Source of the DNA: an uncultured Lachnospiraceae bacterium
GTDB taxonomy: Bacteria; Bacillota; Clostridia; Lachnospirales; Lachnospiraceae
Direction of reading: 5' to 3'
NCBI GenBank assembly: GCA_902803745.1
Contig: CADCRB010000228.1
Span: 1-7,435 of the forward strand
DNA length: 7,435 nt
The translations under genes and the position numbers were made by a program. The notes under the pieces were generated by a model that worked only from the letters and a program-made list of their open reading frames with translations, searched no databases and was not told where the DNA came from. How positions within the stretch are numbered: position 1 is the stretch's first letter; every line of letters starts with the position of its first letter. Shown here in pieces: positions 6,351-7,435 of this stretch.

Positions 6351-7346
6351 CTACATCTTCCAGTTCTGCGAGATCATCTGCTGCTTTGTCATGTGGCTGT
6401 ATATGCTGTCATATCCGCTCAGGAATTCGGGACTGCCCTGCTCGGCTACTACTCCGTCCTTAAGCACGACTATGTGGTCCGCATTTGCTATGGTTCTCAT
6501 CCTGTGCGCTATGATGAGGACTGTCTTGTCCTTGATAAGCCTCGAAAGCGCTTCCTGGATCGCGGTTTCATTTTCGGCATCCAGTGAAGCGGTAGCCTCA
6601 TCAAGCAGGATCACGGGCGCATCCTTAAGGAAGGCTCTTGCGATCGAAATCCTCTGACGCTCGCCTCCCGACAGTTCACTTCCGTTCTCTCCGATATATG
6701 TGTCATATTTCTGCGGCAGATGCTCTGCAAACTGATCACAGTTGGCGAGTCTTGCCGCCTCCATTACCTCCTCATCCGTAGCCCCTTCTTTACCTATACG
6801 GATATTTTCCATAACGGTATTATTAAACAGAGTGACATCCTGGAATACGATGGAATAATTCTTAAGCAGGGTCTCCGGGTCTATCTTTGATATATCCTCT
6901 CCTCCCAGTGATATCCTGCCTTCACTGATATCCCAGAATCTTGCCGCCAGTCTCGATATGGTTGTCTTTCCGCCTCCTGATGGCCCGATAAGAGCCGTGA
7001 CCTGTCCCTGCTTTGCGGTAAAGTTCACATCCTTTAATACGTCCGTATCATCGGAATAGCTGAATCCCACATGATCAAAGACGATATCATAGCCTTTATT
7101 GTTCATTTCTTCCGTCCCTGTCTGCGGAGCGGTCGACAGGACCTCATCCAGTCTTTCACACTGGATGCCGCAGGAAATGATCGCAGCAAAATTCTGCAGC
7201 GTTATCTGCATCGGATCATACAGCCTTGCTACAAGCATCATAAACATAAAGAAGGTCAGCAGCGAGATCTCGCCTTTGGCAAAAAGCGCTCCTCCCGCAT
7301 ATCGCCTGATAAGCTTCATATGATCAAAATCCTGTCTCTTTCCCAA
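6351..7346 (-). CDS. ABC exporter half-subunit with internal deletion of most of the membrane domain
   Basis: 331 residues, against ~570-600 for a normal fused exporter half. The ATPase domain (~87-325) is complete: aromatic Y97, Walker A GPSGGGKTT (121-129), Q169 of the Q-loop, signature LSGGERQR (225-232), Walker B VILLDEATA (245-253) with catalytic E250, and H281. Before it only one membrane segment is present (~26-45, ending RLYDPM), corresponding to TM6. The start is TTG at 7346 with AAGGAGGA 7 nt upstream; ATG codon 10 (7319) is an alternative. An in-frame TAA at 7382-7380 excludes a longer protein in this frame. Residues 1-18 (…MKLIRRYAG) resemble the normal start of this exporter type, whereas GALFAKGEISLL resembles the TM5-TM6 loop, so about 250 residues appear to be removed in frame. 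Transport by this product alone is unlikely. A pseudogene or an assembly artefact remains possible. Confidence 0.85.
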   Translation of the reverse strand: MGKRQDFDHMKLIRRYAGGALFAKGEISLLTFFMFMMLVARLYDPMQITLQNFAAIISCGIQCERLDEVLSTAPQTGTEEMNNKGYDIVFDHVGFSYSDDTDVLKDVNFTAKQGQVTALIGPSGGGKTTISRLAARFWDISEGRISLGGEDISKIDPETLLKNYSIVFQDVTLFNNTVMENIRIGKEGATDEEVMEAARLANCDQFAEHLPQKYDTYIGENGSELSGGERQRISIARAFLKDAPVILLDEATASLDAENETAIQEALSRLIKDKTVLIIAHRMRTIANADHIVVLKDGVVAEQGSPEFLSGYDSIYSHMTKQQMISQNWKM

Positions 7347-7353
7347 GTTTTTA

Positions 7354-7361
7354 TCCTCCTT
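7354..7361 (-). promoter_or_regulatory. Ribosome binding site AAGGAGGA that selects a TTG start
   Basis: On the minus strand AAGGAGGA ends 7 nt before TTG 7346-7344. It is the strongest Shine-Dalgarno match on the minus strand here and marks the true start of the shortened ABC gene, in preference to ATG codon 10. Confidence 0.8.
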
Positions 7362-7401
7362 ATGATTCTTTATCTGATCTTAGTATCCATCATCCGTGTC
7401 T

Positions 7402-7421
7402 GTTAGTTAGTAATAGCTAAC
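7402..7421. promoter_or_regulatory. Operator-like imperfect palindrome upstream of the ABC gene
   Basis: GTTAGTTA (7402-7409), GTAA, TAGCTAAC (7414-7421): the arms match at 7 of 8 positions. It lies 55 nt upstream of the TTG start. Such TTAG/CTAA palindromes resemble MarR-type operators, often placed before multidrug ABC exporters. No regulator gene is in the window, and a clear -10/-35 pair was not found here. Confidence 0.5.
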
Positions 7422-7435
7422 CAGCGTACAAAAAA

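Noticed and set aside
7320..7406. Hydrophobic 28-residue plus-strand peptide (MIKILSLSQVFILLMI...)
   Set aside because: It resembles a toxin peptide but has no ribosome binding site and lies antisense to the ABC ribosome binding site and start; the hydrophobic look comes from the T-rich complement.

Overview
The window looks like chromosomal DNA of a motile Gram-positive anaerobe of the Clostridia, most likely a Lachnospiraceae member. This is an inference from the CheV and PAS-GGDEF-EAL proteins, the strong AGGAGG-type ribosome binding sites, the A+T-rich TATAAT promoters and a small protein resembling the DUF6465 family. No rRNA, tRNA, transposase, integrase or CRISPR array was seen. Four of the five genes lie on the minus strand.

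Layout in the direction of minus-strand transcription, from the right edge. (1) 7346-6351: an ABC exporter half-subunit with a complete ATPase domain but only the last transmembrane segment. Its first ~19 residues look like the true N-terminus of such an exporter, so I read it as an internal deletion of TM1-5. A palindrome that could be an operator lies upstream. (2) 6179-5274: CheV (CheW domain plus receiver domain), preceded by two possible extended -10 promoters and a perfect 13-bp inverted repeat. It ends at a bidirectional terminator shared with (3) 4985-5182 on the plus strand, a 65-residue DUF6465-like protein with its own promoter and strong ribosome binding site. (4) 4799-3066: a PAS / degenerate GGDEF / intact EAL protein, probably a c-di-GMP phosphodiesterase. 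(5) 3054 to beyond base 1: a very large open frame (1018 codons, no stop in the window), 11 nt after the EAL gene. Being open at the window edge, it is easily missed by callers that need a stop codon.

The protein in (5) is the main novelty. It has a ~720-residue cytoplasmic, acidic Pro/Glu-rich, apparently disordered N-terminal part carrying many short amphipathic helix-like motifs. A Lys-rich stretch, one transmembrane helix, a TPR-like helical external segment and a Ser/Glu/Pro/Gly-rich external tail follow. Three of the short motifs closely resemble the LSQxEIDALL peptide of FliM/FliY that binds CheY. Two of these sit in a recent 153-nt-period tandem duplication (about 96% identical DNA over 141 nt).

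How the genes may work together: the EAL protein and the large membrane protein are very probably co-transcribed, and cheV is close by but in a separate unit. One testable idea is that the large protein is a membrane-anchored scaffold whose motif array binds CheY-like receiver domains or other signalling partners, coupled to local c-di-GMP turnover by its operon partner. The architecture is seen directly; the scaffold function is speculation.
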